Shown: positions 44,594 through 53,893, counted from the stretch's first letter. The stretch: 62,008 nt of DNA from Thiogranum sp963752745 (GCA_963752745.1 CAVWAK010000045.1:1-62008), one strand, 5' to 3'. Translations and numbers: made by a program. Notes: generated by a model not told the origin, from the letters alone.

Positions 44594-44791
44594 ATGAATC
44601 AAGCTTATTACGATTTTACCACCAAGATGGAAACAGAATCTGTCAATGCTGACTACCTGGAAGGCTGGCAGAGCGGCTATGTCATGAACCCGCCACGTGA
44701 AGAACAGCACACCACAGAAGCCTATGAAGCCGGTTATGAAGACGGCAAGGCCAAGAACATGGACAACTACTCGGGCTGGGCTGGCAAGTAA
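44594..44791 (+). CDS. Short GY-motif protein, probably highly expressed
   Basis: 65 residues. Start ATG 44594 has AAGGAG upstream; a TTG at 44573 is less likely. Two related motifs stand out, YLEGWQSGYVM and AYEAGYEDGKA, with the aromatic-Gly spacing seen in small ribosome-associated proteins such as ribosome modulation factor, though overall similarity is too weak to name it. It is acidic, not basic, which argues against simple RNA binding. A strong intrinsic terminator follows 20 nt after the stop, so it forms its own short transcription unit. Confidence 0.65.
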   Translation: MNQAYYDFTTKMETESVNADYLEGWQSGYVMNPPREEQHTTEAYEAGYEDGKAKNMDNYSGWAGK

Positions 44792-44811
44792 CAAGCCACC
44801 ACTCGATGTTG

Positions 44812-44839
44812 AAAAACGGGCCTTCGGGCCCGTTTTTTT
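44812..44839 (+). terminator. Intrinsic terminator
   Basis: AAAAACGGGCC-TTC-GGGCCCGTTTTTTT forms a GC-rich stem with a long T-run, a textbook rho-independent terminator just after the 65-residue protein gene. Confidence 0.9.
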
Positions 44840-44995
44840 GTTACCGCTTAAAACATTTCAAGAAAAACACCGCAACTCTCTGTAACTCAAATAATAATAT
44901 TTTCCACTTGGCTGTCAACTATGCATCACTACTGGCCGATAGACGCCTGTACAGTTGATAAAACCACTAAATTTCTTAAAGCAAGGGGAAAACTG

Positions 44996-46111
44996 ATGGG
45001 CATACGGTTGTATAAGGCGGCTGTGGCTGCCTTTTTGATATCGTCTGCGGGTGTATTGCAGGCCATTGAAAATATCCAGTTCAATGGCTTCATGACGGTT
45101 GGCGCCACCAAGAGCGATTCTTCGGTAGATTCACAGAACGGCAACATTACTGACGACGTCGGCTTTGACCAGGACACCCGCGCAGGGATACAGGTATCTG
45201 CTGACATAAATAATCGCATGTCGGTGACCGCCCAGTTGCTGGGCAGTAATCGCGAAGAAGATAACTTCGACACGTTCTTCGACTGGGGATATATCAGTTA
45301 CAGCCTGACCGAGGATACCGACATCCGCGGCGGCAAGATAAAATTTCCGACCTTCCTGGTTTCGGATTACATCGAAGTCGGCTATGCCTACCCCTGGATA
45401 CGGCCGCCAGCCGAAGTCTACGACGCCAACCCGATCACGGCTATTACCGGAGCGGATGTTCTCTATCGCGCCGGCCTTGGCCCGATGGATTTATTGATTC
45501 AGCCCTATTTCGGTACGGCGAATGACCAGGATGCACTGGTGCCGCAGGAGGTGCTGCCGGCACTGGGCAAGGCGCCTGGTTCAGTTGAATACGAAGACTT
45601 TGACGCCAAGAACATGGCCGGTATCAACGTTGCCCTGTCAAACGAGTTCGGCACCCTGCGCGCCGGTTACCTGCAGACCGAAGTCAGCGCCAGTTCCTTC
45701 GGTGTCGATGATGAAGACGTCACCTTCTGGAGCGTCGGTGCAACCGCTGACTGGCACAACATCATTTTATACAGCGAATATTTTGACCGTGATATCGACG
45801 GCGATGCCAATCTGTTCTTCCCTAACCAGAGCGGCTGGTATGCCACGCTTGGCTACCGAGTTGACCGCTTTTTGCCACACATCACCTACGCTGAGCTACG
45901 CGGCGACAATACCGACGGCAGCAATCCCAGCGAAGGCGTTGGACTGGAGCAGAATTCGATAACCGCCGGCCTGCGCTATGAACTGGGCACCGGTGCTGAT
46001 CTGAAAGTGGAATACCAGCGTGTAGAACCGGAATCAGACAGCCGTGGTCTGTTCATGGAAAGCACCGACGACGTAAATATCTTCAGTCTGGCTGTAGATG
46101 TCATATTTTAA
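44996..46111 (+). CDS. Outer-membrane porin-like beta-barrel protein
   Basis: 371 residues from ATG 44996, with AAGGGG upstream. A Sec signal peptide (LYKAAVAAFLISSAGVLQA) is followed by alternating aromatic and polar strands such as IQFNGFMTVGATKSD, GIQVSADINNRMSVTAQLLG, and a C-terminal strand ending in Phe (SLAVDVIF), the usual barrel assembly signal. It is likely an outer-membrane channel. A small phosphate-binding-like protein is encoded 12 nt later. The substrate is unknown. Confidence 0.82.
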   Translation: MGIRLYKAAVAAFLISSAGVLQAIENIQFNGFMTVGATKSDSSVDSQNGNITDDVGFDQDTRAGIQVSADINNRMSVTAQLLGSNREEDNFDTFFDWGYISYSLTEDTDIRGGKIKFPTFLVSDYIEVGYAYPWIRPPAEVYDANPITAITGADVLYRAGLGPMDLLIQPYFGTANDQDALVPQEVLPALGKAPGSVEYEDFDAKNMAGINVALSNEFGTLRAGYLQTEVSASSFGVDDEDVTFWSVGATADWHNIILYSEYFDRDIDGDANLFFPNQSGWYATLGYRVDRFLPHITYAELRGDNTDGSNPSEGVGLEQNSITAGLRYELGTGADLKVEYQRVEPESDSRGLFMESTDDVNIFSLAVDVIF

Positions 46112-46123
46112 GGGGGGCGGACA

Positions 46124-46546
46124 ATGAAACTGATTGCACAACTGATCGTTGCCTGCGCCTTGCTGCCGGGATTGAGTGCCCATGCGGAAATAGCTGTTGT
46201 CGTGGACCCATCGGTCGAACTGGTCAGCATGGATATAGAGCAGCTTGAGCGACTCTATCTACTGCGGCCAAATCGCTTTCCGAATGGTGTCAAACTTGTC
46301 GCTATCGACCAGAAGGCCGGTTCGGATATTCGCCAGGCATTTCTCCACAAGGCTCTCTGGAAGACTGAAATCGATGTTGCCGAATACTGGTCACGCCGCA
46401 TGTTTTCCGGTAAAGGTCGGCCACCCAGACAGGTCGATGGTGACACCGCCGTTATCGAAGCAGTCATTGCGTCGCCCGGCACACTGGGCTATATCGATAG
46501 TGAATCCGTTGATGAGCGCGTAAAGGTATTGACGCGGTTGCCCTGA
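46124..46546 (+). CDS. Small periplasmic phosphate-binding-like protein
   Basis: 140 residues with a signal peptide (MKLIAQLIVACALLPGLSAHA). The mature protein resembles half of a PstS-type type-2 binding fold: LEQLYL-like motif IEQLERLYLLRPNRFPNG, ...IRQAFLHKALWKTEIDVAEYWSRRMFSGKGRPP, and a closing SPGTLGYIDSES. Short relatives often accompany porins. It starts directly after the barrel gene and probably forms a two-gene unit. Phosphate as ligand is not proven. Confidence 0.75.
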   Translation: MKLIAQLIVACALLPGLSAHAEIAVVVDPSVELVSMDIEQLERLYLLRPNRFPNGVKLVAIDQKAGSDIRQAFLHKALWKTEIDVAEYWSRRMFSGKGRPPRQVDGDTAVIEAVIASPGTLGYIDSESVDERVKVLTRLP

Positions 46547-46561
46547 CATAAATACCACCTT

Positions 46562-46591
46562 CCCCGGAAACCGTTAGCCGGGTTTCCGGGG
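46562..46591. terminator. Hairpin, probable terminator between convergent genes
   Basis: CCCCGGAAACC-N8-GGTTTCCGGGG, an 11-bp perfect stem 16 nt after the binding-protein stop. It lacks a long T-run. It lies between convergent genes, so it may stop transcription from either side. Confidence 0.55.
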
Positions 46592-46642
46592 TTAATGACC
46601 GGCGCTATTCAATACCCGTGTTGTACTGCCTGACAAGTCAGG

Positions 46643-49015
46643 CTAGCGGCAAGTCGACAGAAACCTCGCTGTCGGTCCATTGCAGGGATTATTCGAAAAG
46701 CGAGCGCTTTCTTCATCTCCTGTTGTAGCAGATTCTATACCGGTCTCGTCTTCCAGTGCGGCAACTGCCGCCGTATTGCCAATCTCAGGTGAGACTGAGG
46801 TCACCGGATTGGCCACTTTCCCGGCCTCAGCAATGTCTTGCCGCGCCTGACGCGCCTGGTATTCCTGCTCCAGCTGCCTGGTTTCTTCTTCCTCCAGTTG
46901 CCTGGCTTCTTCCTGCAAACGCGCCAGACGTTCCGCCTTACGCTGCAGTTCTGCTTTACGTTCTTCCTCCAGCTGCCTGGTTTCTTCCTGCTCCAACCGC
47001 CTGGCTTCCTGCTGTAACCGCGCCAGACGTTCCACTTTGCGCCGTGTCTCGGCTTCCCGTCGTCGCTCGGCCTTACGCTCCAGCTGTTCTTTATACTGCA
47101 GCTCTGCTTTACGCTGTCGCTCTGCCTTGCTTTCCGAATCCGCTTTACGCTGCAGCTCTGCTTTACGCTGTCGCTCTGCCTTGCTTTCCAAATCCGCTTT
47201 ACGCTGCAGCTCTGCTTTACGCTGTCGCTCTGCCTTGCGCTGCAATTTCGCTTTACGCTCCAGCTCTGCTTTACGCTGTAGCTCAGCTTTGCGTTCCAGC
47301 TCCAGCTCTGCTTTACGCTGCAGTTCTGCTTCACGCTCCAGTTCTGCTTTACGCTGTAGCTCAGCTTTGCGTTCCAGCGCCAGCTGCCGGGCTTCTTCCT
47401 CCTCCAGCTGCCTGGCTTCTTCCTGCAAACGCGCCAGATGTTCTGCCTTACGTTTCAGCTCCGCTTTGCTTTCCAGCTCCAGCTGCCGGACTTCTTCCTC
47501 CTCCAGCTGCCGGGCTTCTTCCTGCAAGCTTGCCAGATGTTCCGCCTTGCGTTTCAACTCTGCCTTGCGTTCCAGCTCTGCCTTGCGTTCCAGCTCTGCC
47601 TTGCGTTCCAGCTCTGCCTTGCGTTCCAGCTCTGCCTTGCGTTCCAGCTCTGCTTTGCTTTCCAGCTCTGCCTTGCGTTCCAGCTCCGCTTTGCGGTGTG
47701 CCGGGTCTGCCGAAGCGTCAACAGAAACCGACTCGATAGCTTCGCCAGGTCCGCTCTGTATCAAGGTATGCACAAATTTTGCGACCGGCCCTGACTTTGC
47801 AGATATCAGTCCATCGCCAATCCACATTTCACGAGTCATCCAACCAGTGATTCCAACCATCGCAGCTATACCGACCAGCAACCACAGCGCACCGCGTTCT
47901 CCTTTGGAGGACTGCTGTTGCTTTTCTGCATTCACTACCAGTTTGTGCAATTCGGTAACAGTATCGGCGGGGGGTGACTCTTCGGTGGATGAAGGATCAC
48001 CACTGTCCTGCTTCGCCAAAAAGACCGAGGACATCTCATTGACAATTTCTCGTGAAGCAACAGATTCTCCAGTGGCAGGACGCTTCTCCGGACCGGCGTC
48101 ATCATGCACTGCTGATTCTGAACCCGGCACCTCCACGCCGGCGGGCGCCGCATCGATGCGAGACGATGTTTGGGGGCGTTCCTGGCTGGCGACTTCCTGT
48201 CCACTCAGCAGCCGCCCTTTGCGTTGATCTTCGGAGACCCGGCTGACCAGTTCAGCATCGATAGACAAACGCTCTTCGGCACAGCCGTAAACCATGCACA
48301 GCTCACAAAGCCGGTTTACCCGGCGCGGAATACCGGCACTTTCCCGATACACAGCACTGCAGGCTGCCTCGCTAAACAGTTCCGGGTTTCCCCCGGCGCG
48401 CCGCAACCGGTGCTGAATATACTTGCGTACTTCCGCCTCGGATAAACCTTCAAGGTGATAGTCCAGCTCAACGCGCTGGGCAAGCTGCTGGAGCGCCGGA
48501 TTTGCCAGCTTTTCGCGCAACTGCTGTTGTCCTACAAGTATTACCTGCAGCACGAGGTCTTTTTCCGAATTTACATTCGACAGCATGCGCAATTCTTCAA
48601 GCGAAGACAGCGACAAATTCTGTGCCTCGTCGATAATCAGCAGCGTATGCTTGTTCTCTGCATACTGTTGAATAACGAAGTCGACGAACTGTTTGTGTAA
48701 CTCCAGCTTGTCACTGGTGCCGCATGGCAAACCGTATGCGGCCATGGTCCATTGCATCAATTCTCCGAAGGAGGGATGCGTATTGGAAACCAGACCAACG
48801 CGAACGCTATCATCCAGGCGGTTGAGAACTTCCCTGATCAGCGTGGTTTTTCCGGCACCGATTTCACCGCTGACGACACAAAAACCGGAATGACTGGTAA
48901 TAGCCATTTCCAGCATATCGAGTGCTGCCTGATGCTTGTCGCTAAGAAACAGGAAATCCGGATCGGGTAATAAGGTGAACGGACGCTCCCTAACGCCATA
49001 GAAACTCTCATACAT
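46643..49015 (-). CDS. ExeA/GspA-type AAA ATPase with a very long charged repeat tail
   Basis: 790 residues. The N-terminal ATPase (about 1-270) begins YESFYGVRERPFTLLPDPDFLF, with Walker A GEIGAGKT (50-57) and Walker B LLIIDEAQNL, as in ExeA/GspA and MSHA ATPases. A Ser/Glu-rich linker leads to one membrane helix (about 373-392). Then, from about 440 to 720, comes a nearly uninterrupted series of six-residue units such as RKAELE, a predicted long single helix or coiled coil. The short end lacks a peptidoglycan-binding domain. It probably couples ATPase work to an envelope structure. The tail length is unusual. Confidence 0.82.
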   Translation of the reverse strand: MYESFYGVRERPFTLLPDPDFLFLSDKHQAALDMLEMAITSHSGFCVVSGEIGAGKTTLIREVLNRLDDSVRVGLVSNTHPSFGELMQWTMAAYGLPCGTSDKLELHKQFVDFVIQQYAENKHTLLIIDEAQNLSLSSLEELRMLSNVNSEKDLVLQVILVGQQQLREKLANPALQQLAQRVELDYHLEGLSEAEVRKYIQHRLRRAGGNPELFSEAACSAVYRESAGIPRRVNRLCELCMVYGCAEERLSIDAELVSRVSEDQRKGRLLSGQEVASQERPQTSSRIDAAPAGVEVPGSESAVHDDAGPEKRPATGESVASREIVNEMSSVFLAKQDSGDPSSTEESPPADTVTELHKLVVNAEKQQQSSKGERGALWLLVGIAAMVGITGWMTREMWIGDGLISAKSGPVAKFVHTLIQSGPGEAIESVSVDASADPAHRKAELERKAELESKAELERKAELERKAELERKAELERKAELERKAELKRKAEHLASLQEEARQLEEEEVRQLELESKAELKRKAEHLARLQEEARQLEEEEARQLALERKAELQRKAELEREAELQRKAELELERKAELQRKAELERKAKLQRKAERQRKAELQRKADLESKAERQRKAELQRKADSESKAERQRKAELQYKEQLERKAERRREAETRRKVERLARLQQEARRLEQEETRQLEEERKAELQRKAERLARLQEEARQLEEEETRQLEQEYQARQARQDIAEAGKVANPVTSVSPEIGNTAAVAALEDETGIESATTGDEESARFSNNPCNGPTARFLSTCR
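46860..47690. repeat. 18-bp tandem repeat array inside the ATPase gene
   Basis: Tandem variants of TTGCGTTCCAGCTCTGCC, 18 bp long and keeping the reading frame, encode repeated six-residue K/R-A-E-L units. Copies near 47560-47680 are almost identical, and those to the left are more diverged. This is a coding repeat, not a CRISPR array. Confidence 0.9.
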
Positions 49016-49119
49016 GACGGCTGGCCCCCAACTATTATAATTTTAGTGCTGTAACCGTGTGTCAATATTACCAGAAAACGCCCTGTGGGGCAGTCGCCAG
49101 GATTGCCGGGCCGGGGTCG

Positions 49120-49791
49120 CTACGAAGTCTGGGTCGAATTATCTGACTTCTCAGTACCTTCCGGTTGCTCGGTGTTGCCAGAATCAAACAGGTCCTTGAG
49201 ACCTTTTTTCAGCGTTTTCATCATATTCGGCACTTCAATTTCCATGACCTGGTCGCTGATCCACTTGCGATCCCTGGGCCCCATACTGTTGGTAACCTGC
49301 TCACCCAGGTACCGTTTGAACCCGTAACCCGGCTCGCCTTGCTCGAAAAGGAATTCGGCATAGTCGGCCATTCGGGTATTGAGCACGTCAATAAACGGCT
49401 GACGGAAATCCTGGCCACGCCCTTCGGAATCAACGCGGTTATCGTGGTAGGTATCAGCAATTTTGAGCGCCAGCTCGATGATAAAACGCTGTCGTTCTTC
49501 ATCATTCATCGAATCATGGACCATGCGATCTGTGATGTGGATGAGAAACGCACACAATTCCTGGAGTACATCCAGACGTTGCAACTGGGTATCCGTCTGG
49601 AAACCCTCGTTTTCGAGATCCAGCAGCACCTTGCCGGCAATACGCCATTCAATAAACGCCAGCGCCCCCGCCACCTCTTCGAGTGATCTCTCTTTTTTCT
49701 TGTCATTCCAATGACTTCTGATACGCACTGTAAACCTGCCAAACTGCTTTGCTGGCGCGACAGAATACATCATGCTAGCATCGAATTCCAT
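49120..49791 (-). CDS. Conserved hypothetical protein
   Basis: 223 residues, soluble and mainly helical. Conserved-looking blocks are LEEVAGALAFIEWRIAGKVLLDLENEGFQT, FLIHITDRMVHDSMNDEERQRFI and DTYHDNRVDSEGRGQDFRQPFIDVLN. No signal peptide, membrane helix or catalytic motif is recognisable. It is divergent from the 49815 gene with only 23 nt between starts, so both starts share a very short control region. The family was not recognised. Confidence 0.65.
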   Translation of the reverse strand: MEFDASMMYSVAPAKQFGRFTVRIRSHWNDKKKERSLEEVAGALAFIEWRIAGKVLLDLENEGFQTDTQLQRLDVLQELCAFLIHITDRMVHDSMNDEERQRFIIELALKIADTYHDNRVDSEGRGQDFRQPFIDVLNTRMADYAEFLFEQGEPGYGFKRYLGEQVTNSMGPRDRKWISDQVMEIEVPNMMKTLKKGLKDLFDSGNTEQPEGTEKSDNSTQTS

Positions 49792-49814
49792 AGTGTTTTA
49801 GTCGGGTATTCGCC

Positions 49815-50885
49815 TTGGAAACTCGTACCAACAAACCAGCTCTTCCAGTTCACTTGCAGTCGCTACAGGCCAGCATCCAGCATAACTGTCATATCTCTGA
49901 TGCCCGGTTTGCCAGCGATTTCACCATGTGCGTGTACTTACTGAAAATGCGCGAGTATTTCCGCTGGGAGCAGGCATACGGGTTCGATGCCACGCTACCC
50001 AATCAGGATGTCGGTAACTGGCTCACTGAACGCGAACAGCTTTGGGAAACGCTGGAAGAAAAACCGTTTCTGCCGATCGAGATCGACGGCCAGACTTATG
50101 ACCCGTTTGACGCCGACGCAATCAATACCGCGCTCACCGAACACGGTCTGGTCTATAGCGCCGGCTATGGCGCCAAGGCGAAACCGCATTTCTTCCTGGC
50201 CCGTCTGCAAAAGCGCGTTGAACACAAAGGCTATCGCATCCACATATCCACCGAAGAATATGCCCGCGACCTGGCCGCGCCACCGGCGCTGTCCCAAAAC
50301 CAGCAGATCTTTATTCGTCACGAATCACTGCGACGCATGCTCTGGGAGCGCCTGGAGGAATGGCGCTGGAACCGACCCGACAATGCCATGGGACGCGCCC
50401 TGCAGTACTACGATTTCGAGAACGATGTTGACACCGCTCTCGGTCAAATGGCTGAGGCGGAAAGCGACAGCCTCATTTTGCATGAAATCGGTGAGGTCCA
50501 GGCCGGGGAGTTGCTGGGAGATGCCTGGCGGGAAATGATTCATGCCTTCCCGCGTTCGCGCCTGGAACTGATGGCACGCTCGGTACGCGACCACCTGGCC
50601 GACGCACTGTCTACATTGCCGTCTCTGATTGAACAGGCCAGTCCACCGTCGATCCATTTCTACTTCGCCAACCTCTCCGGTATACGCAAACAGATTTATC
50701 CGGCACTACTGGACGCGTATCAGCACTGGATCACGTATAATGACGACGAGCATCTGAAGCAGCAGATTGCCACCGGCCGCGAGCACTGGCTGCAGGTGGC
50801 GCGTGAACTGCTTCAGTTACATGAAAGCCGCGTCAAGAATACGTGGCAGGACATGGAATCCCTGATCGAAGCGAAACAGCTGTAA
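49815..50885 (+). CDS. Sfum_1244-family protein
   Basis: 356 residues from TTG 49815; no better start is present before NCHISDARFASDFTMCVYLLKMREYFRWEQ, the recognisable opening of the family called Sfum_1244. Further matching blocks are YDPFDADAINTALTEHGLVYSAGYG, KPHFFLARL and FIRHESLRRMLWERLEEW. The function of this family is unknown. It begins the rightward set of conserved unknowns including an oxygenase, an acetyltransferase and a barrel protein. Confidence 0.72.
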   Translation: METRTNKPALPVHLQSLQASIQHNCHISDARFASDFTMCVYLLKMREYFRWEQAYGFDATLPNQDVGNWLTEREQLWETLEEKPFLPIEIDGQTYDPFDADAINTALTEHGLVYSAGYGAKAKPHFFLARLQKRVEHKGYRIHISTEEYARDLAAPPALSQNQQIFIRHESLRRMLWERLEEWRWNRPDNAMGRALQYYDFENDVDTALGQMAEAESDSLILHEIGEVQAGELLGDAWREMIHAFPRSRLELMARSVRDHLADALSTLPSLIEQASPPSIHFYFANLSGIRKQIYPALLDAYQHWITYNDDEHLKQQIATGREHWLQVARELLQLHESRVKNTWQDMESLIEAKQL

Positions 50886-50903
50886 TCAAATGGAATACCC
50901 TGC

Positions 50904-51509
50904 ATGCCTCAAAGTAAAACTGCACCGCCGTTACGAACCATAGCCGAGGTCAAACCCAATACATTTGTTTTCGAAAAGCACGGCGCACTGAGTGCGGAGC
51001 TGTGCCAACAGGCCATTGACCGTTTCGAACAGACCACCGAAGAGCAGTACGAGGGCCGGATCGGGCAGACTGTCGACAAAGACCGCAGCATAAAAAAAAC
51101 TACTGACCTGGTCGTGAGTGGCAAACCCCACTGGAAAGATATTGATCAGGCGCTGTTTCGATCACTTGGCCAGGCTATCCTCGAGTTTCGCGAGACCTTT
51201 CCCTATTTCAAGGGGCCTTTCAAGGATATGGGTTACGGTATCCAGCGCTACAATCCCGGCGAACACTATCACTGGCATATCGATGGCGGCAGCCATGATT
51301 TCAGCCAGCGGCAACTGGTCGCCATCTGGTACCTCAACGATGTGCCCGGTCCCGGAGGCGAGACTGAATTTCTGTTTCAGGACATTCTGATCAAACCGGA
51401 ACAGGGGAAACTGGTACTGTTCCCCCCTTTCTGGACCCACGAACACCGCGCTGTCACCCTGCAACAGGGCGTAAAGTACATAGCTACCACGTGGGTGGTA
51501 TTTGCTTGA
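50904..51509 (+). CDS. Fe(II)/2-oxoglutarate-dependent oxygenase
   Basis: 201 residues. The jelly-roll core shows YNPGEHYHWHIDGGSHDF, with the His-x-Asp metal pair, and later PFWTHEHRAVT, with the third His. LVAIWYLND and GGETEFLF are typical prolyl-hydroxylase-like strands. The substrate is unknown; it could be a protein or small molecule. The stop overlaps the start of the acetyltransferase gene by 3 nt, giving an operon. Confidence 0.8.
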   Translation: MPQSKTAPPLRTIAEVKPNTFVFEKHGALSAELCQQAIDRFEQTTEEQYEGRIGQTVDKDRSIKKTTDLVVSGKPHWKDIDQALFRSLGQAILEFRETFPYFKGPFKDMGYGIQRYNPGEHYHWHIDGGSHDFSQRQLVAIWYLNDVPGPGGETEFLFQDILIKPEQGKLVLFPPFWTHEHRAVTLQQGVKYIATTWVVFA

Positions 51510-51955
51510 GCGCAGCTTCCATAGAGACCCGCTCGCCCCGAACCGGACAGGAATGGCAGCACTACTACGAACTTCGCTGGCGCATTCTGCGCGCTCCCTG
51601 GCAACCGGAAGGTCCTGACCGCGACGAGACTGACGAGACCAGCAGCCACCGCATGGTGTGTCAGCCTGACGGTAAGGTGGTTGCCGTTGGCAGACTGCAC
51701 CAGGTTGATGATGCAACCGCGCAGATTCGCTTTATGGCGGTTGAAACCGGCGAACAACGCCGCGGCTACGGCTCACTGCTACTGGGGTCGCTCGAACAGG
51801 CCGCTACAGACATGAAGCTGGACGTGGTGATACTGCAGGCACGCCAGGATGCTGTACCCTTTTACGAACACCATGGTTACAGAGTGGTCGAAAAAACCTT
51901 TCTGCTGTTTGATGAAATACAGCACTACCTGATGCGAAAAGAGCTACCAACCTGA
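51506..51955 (+). CDS. GNAT-family N-acetyltransferase
   Basis: 149 residues from TTG 51506, overlapping the previous stop. The acetyl-CoA binding motif is GEQRRGYGSLLLGSLEQAA; upstream IRFMAVETG and downstream FYEHHGYRVVEKTF are the usual GNAT strands. The N-terminus (YYELRWRILRAPWQPE) places it near the ElaA/YjcF type. The substrate is unknown. Its TGA overlaps the next ATG. Confidence 0.82.
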   Translation: MSAASIETRSPRTGQEWQHYYELRWRILRAPWQPEGPDRDETDETSSHRMVCQPDGKVVAVGRLHQVDDATAQIRFMAVETGEQRRGYGSLLLGSLEQAATDMKLDVVILQARQDAVPFYEHHGYRVVEKTFLLFDEIQHYLMRKELPT

Positions 51956-52359
51956 TGGCTGACCTGTTCAGCGTTACCGCACCCCTGGCTATACGCTTCA
52001 AGGACAGCGGCGAAAAACAGATAATGGTTGCCCGCCTGCCGTACAACAACGGCTTGCTTTTCCTGCCCACATTCTGGACTGACATGGAACCACGGCAGGC
52101 GCTACGCTATGTGCCGGGACCGGTCGAAGGTGACGGTCCCTGGAAAGTCGGCAACGCTATCGTCACTGTACTGGCCTGTCACGGCACCGATGCCGCACTG
52201 GCCAATGATTTCTCCTGCTGGCAAAGCCGCCTCATGGAACTGGGTGAAGACTACCCGGACGACAGCGAAATTGCCCTGCTGATGAAAACCCACGCCGCCG
52301 ACGTCGCCGGACTGGATCACTGCCATCCCGAGTTTCGGGCCCTTAAAAACCGGGAGTAA
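51955..52359 (+). CDS. Conserved hypothetical protein
   Basis: 134 residues, soluble. Features: LAIRFKDSGEKQIMVARLPYNNGLLFLPTFW, RYVPGPVEGDGPWKVGNAIVTVLACHG and a C-terminal helix. No known family was recognised. The ATG lies in the preceding stop (TGATG), so it is translated with the acetyltransferase. It is followed 7 nt later by the outer-membrane barrel gene. Confidence 0.65.
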   Translation: MADLFSVTAPLAIRFKDSGEKQIMVARLPYNNGLLFLPTFWTDMEPRQALRYVPGPVEGDGPWKVGNAIVTVLACHGTDAALANDFSCWQSRLMELGEDYPDDSEIALLMKTHAADVAGLDHCHPEFRALKNRE

Positions 52360-52366
52360 AACAGGT

Positions 52367-53566
52367 ATGCGCTGGGGTATCTGGCTGTCCGCTCTGCTGC
52401 CGATACTGGCGCAGGCTCAGGATACGGGTCTGCACATGGACATGGCCGGATCTGCTGGCATTGAGCTCCGCACCTTCCCCTCAGACGCGCAATTCGATGA
52501 TCAGTTTAACGGGCTCGAACCATCAGCATACCTGCAGCCGGAATTCCGCGCCGCCAGTGAAAACGAAAAGGAACAGTTCAATTTCATGCCGTTCGCCAGA
52601 CTTGATGGCCGCGACCAACGCCGCACCCATGCCGATATTCGTGAACTCTACTGGCGGCACATTGACGATGACTGGGAAGTGCTTGCCGGGGCAAACCGGG
52701 TGTTCTGGGGGGTCACCGAGTTTCGCCACCTGGTCGATATTATTAATCAAACTGACCTGATCGAAGACATAGACGGCGAAGACAAGCTGGGCCAGCCGAT
52801 GCTGAACCTGTCCACCCAGCAGGACTGGGGTGAAATCAGCCTGTTTGTCATGCCCTGGTTCAGGGAAAGAACCTTTGCAGGCAAAGACGGCCGTCTGCGC
52901 TTCCCGCTGGTTACTGACGGTAACCCGCAGTATCAGTCCAGTGATGGACAGCACCATATCGATATCGCGGCACGTTACTCTCACTACATCGGAAGCTGGG
53001 ATTTCGGCATTGCCTACTTCAAAGGCACCGGCCGCGAGCCGCGCTTTGAACTCAATGACAACGGTACCCGCCTGATTCCGTTATATGATCTTATCAACCA
53101 GGTCGGCACCGACATACAGTTCACTCATGATGCCTGGCTATGGAAATTCGAGGGCCTGTGGCGTTCCCAGCGCGGCGACAAGTTTTTTGCCGCGATTGGC
53201 GGTTTCGAATACACCCTCTTCCAGGCTCTTGATAGCGATGCTGACCTGGGCCTGCTGCTGGAATACTCTTATGACGGGCGCGACAAAAACCCCTTTGAGG
53301 CGCCTCCGATTGCTTTCGAGGAAGATATTTTCCTCGGGGCCCGACTGGCACTCAATGACGTGCAGAGCTCGGAACTACTGGCGGGCCTGGCGATCGATCC
53401 GGATGACAGTTCCTCAACACTGGTGCTGGAAGTGGAACGCCGTTTGAAGCAGCACTGGTCCGCGGAGGCGGAAGGCCGCTGGTTCATGAAATCCGGGGAT
53501 GACCCGGTTTTATCATCAATAAAGAAAGACAGCTATTTTACCTTCAGGCTGATCAGGTACTTTTGA
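52367..53566 (+). CDS. Outer-membrane beta-barrel protein
   Basis: 399 residues. A short signal peptide (WLSALLPILAQAQ) is followed by strands such as LYWRHIDDDWEVLAGANRVFWGVTEF and WLWKFEGLWRSQ, ending in YFTFRLIRYF with terminal Phe. This is typical of an outer-membrane barrel of the 16-18-strand type. The role is unknown. It is the last gene of the rightward operon from 50904 and converges on the 53573 gene with a 6-bp gap. Confidence 0.78.
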   Translation: MRWGIWLSALLPILAQAQDTGLHMDMAGSAGIELRTFPSDAQFDDQFNGLEPSAYLQPEFRAASENEKEQFNFMPFARLDGRDQRRTHADIRELYWRHIDDDWEVLAGANRVFWGVTEFRHLVDIINQTDLIEDIDGEDKLGQPMLNLSTQQDWGEISLFVMPWFRERTFAGKDGRLRFPLVTDGNPQYQSSDGQHHIDIAARYSHYIGSWDFGIAYFKGTGREPRFELNDNGTRLIPLYDLINQVGTDIQFTHDAWLWKFEGLWRSQRGDKFFAAIGGFEYTLFQALDSDADLGLLLEYSYDGRDKNPFEAPPIAFEEDIFLGARLALNDVQSSELLAGLAIDPDDSSSTLVLEVERRLKQHWSAEAEGRWFMKSGDDPVLSSIKKDSYFTFRLIRYF

Positions 53567-53572
53567 CACCTT

Positions 53573-53893
53573 CTAGGCGACAACCTCTGTAAGCGTAATA
53601 TCCCCTGTTGTATCGACAATCACTTCCTCCACATGGGGCACACGACTGAGAATGTAACCTGACATCAACAACACCATTTTCTGGTTTTCTGTGTGAAAGG
53701 CGCCGAGAATCCTGTCAGCAACGATCTGGCATCGCTGGTAGAGATCCGGTTGTTCCACCCAGGAGCGACTCATCTGCCAGCCCTTGTCCATATCGCTGTC
53801 CATTTTCGTGTAGAACTCTTCTGCTTCCTGCATACTCCGTTCATCAACATCGATCTCAAAGGTTTGATCGTCTATGGACAGTTTCAATATCAT
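53573..53893 (-). CDS. Small conserved hypothetical protein
   Basis: 106 residues. It starts MILKLSIDDQTFEIDVDERSMQEAEEFYTKMDSDMDKGWQ and ends in a beta-like VIVDTTGDITLTEVVA. It is acidic and soluble, without signal peptide or cofactor motif. No family was recognised. The start region is shared with the divergent piuC-like gene 35 nt away. Confidence 0.6.
   Translation of the reverse strand: MILKLSIDDQTFEIDVDERSMQEAEEFYTKMDSDMDKGWQMSRSWVEQPDLYQRCQIVADRILGAFHTENQKMVLLMSGYILSRVPHVEEVIVDTTGDITLTEVVA

Noticed and set aside
46860..47690. Tandem repeats resembling a CRISPR array
   Set aside because: Units are 18 bp, contiguous without spacers and in frame within the ATPase gene, so they are a coding repeat.
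46756..48227. Long plus-strand open frames opposite the repeat tail
   Set aside because: They arise from the repetitive low-complexity sequence on the other strand and have no independent start signals or sensible protein features.
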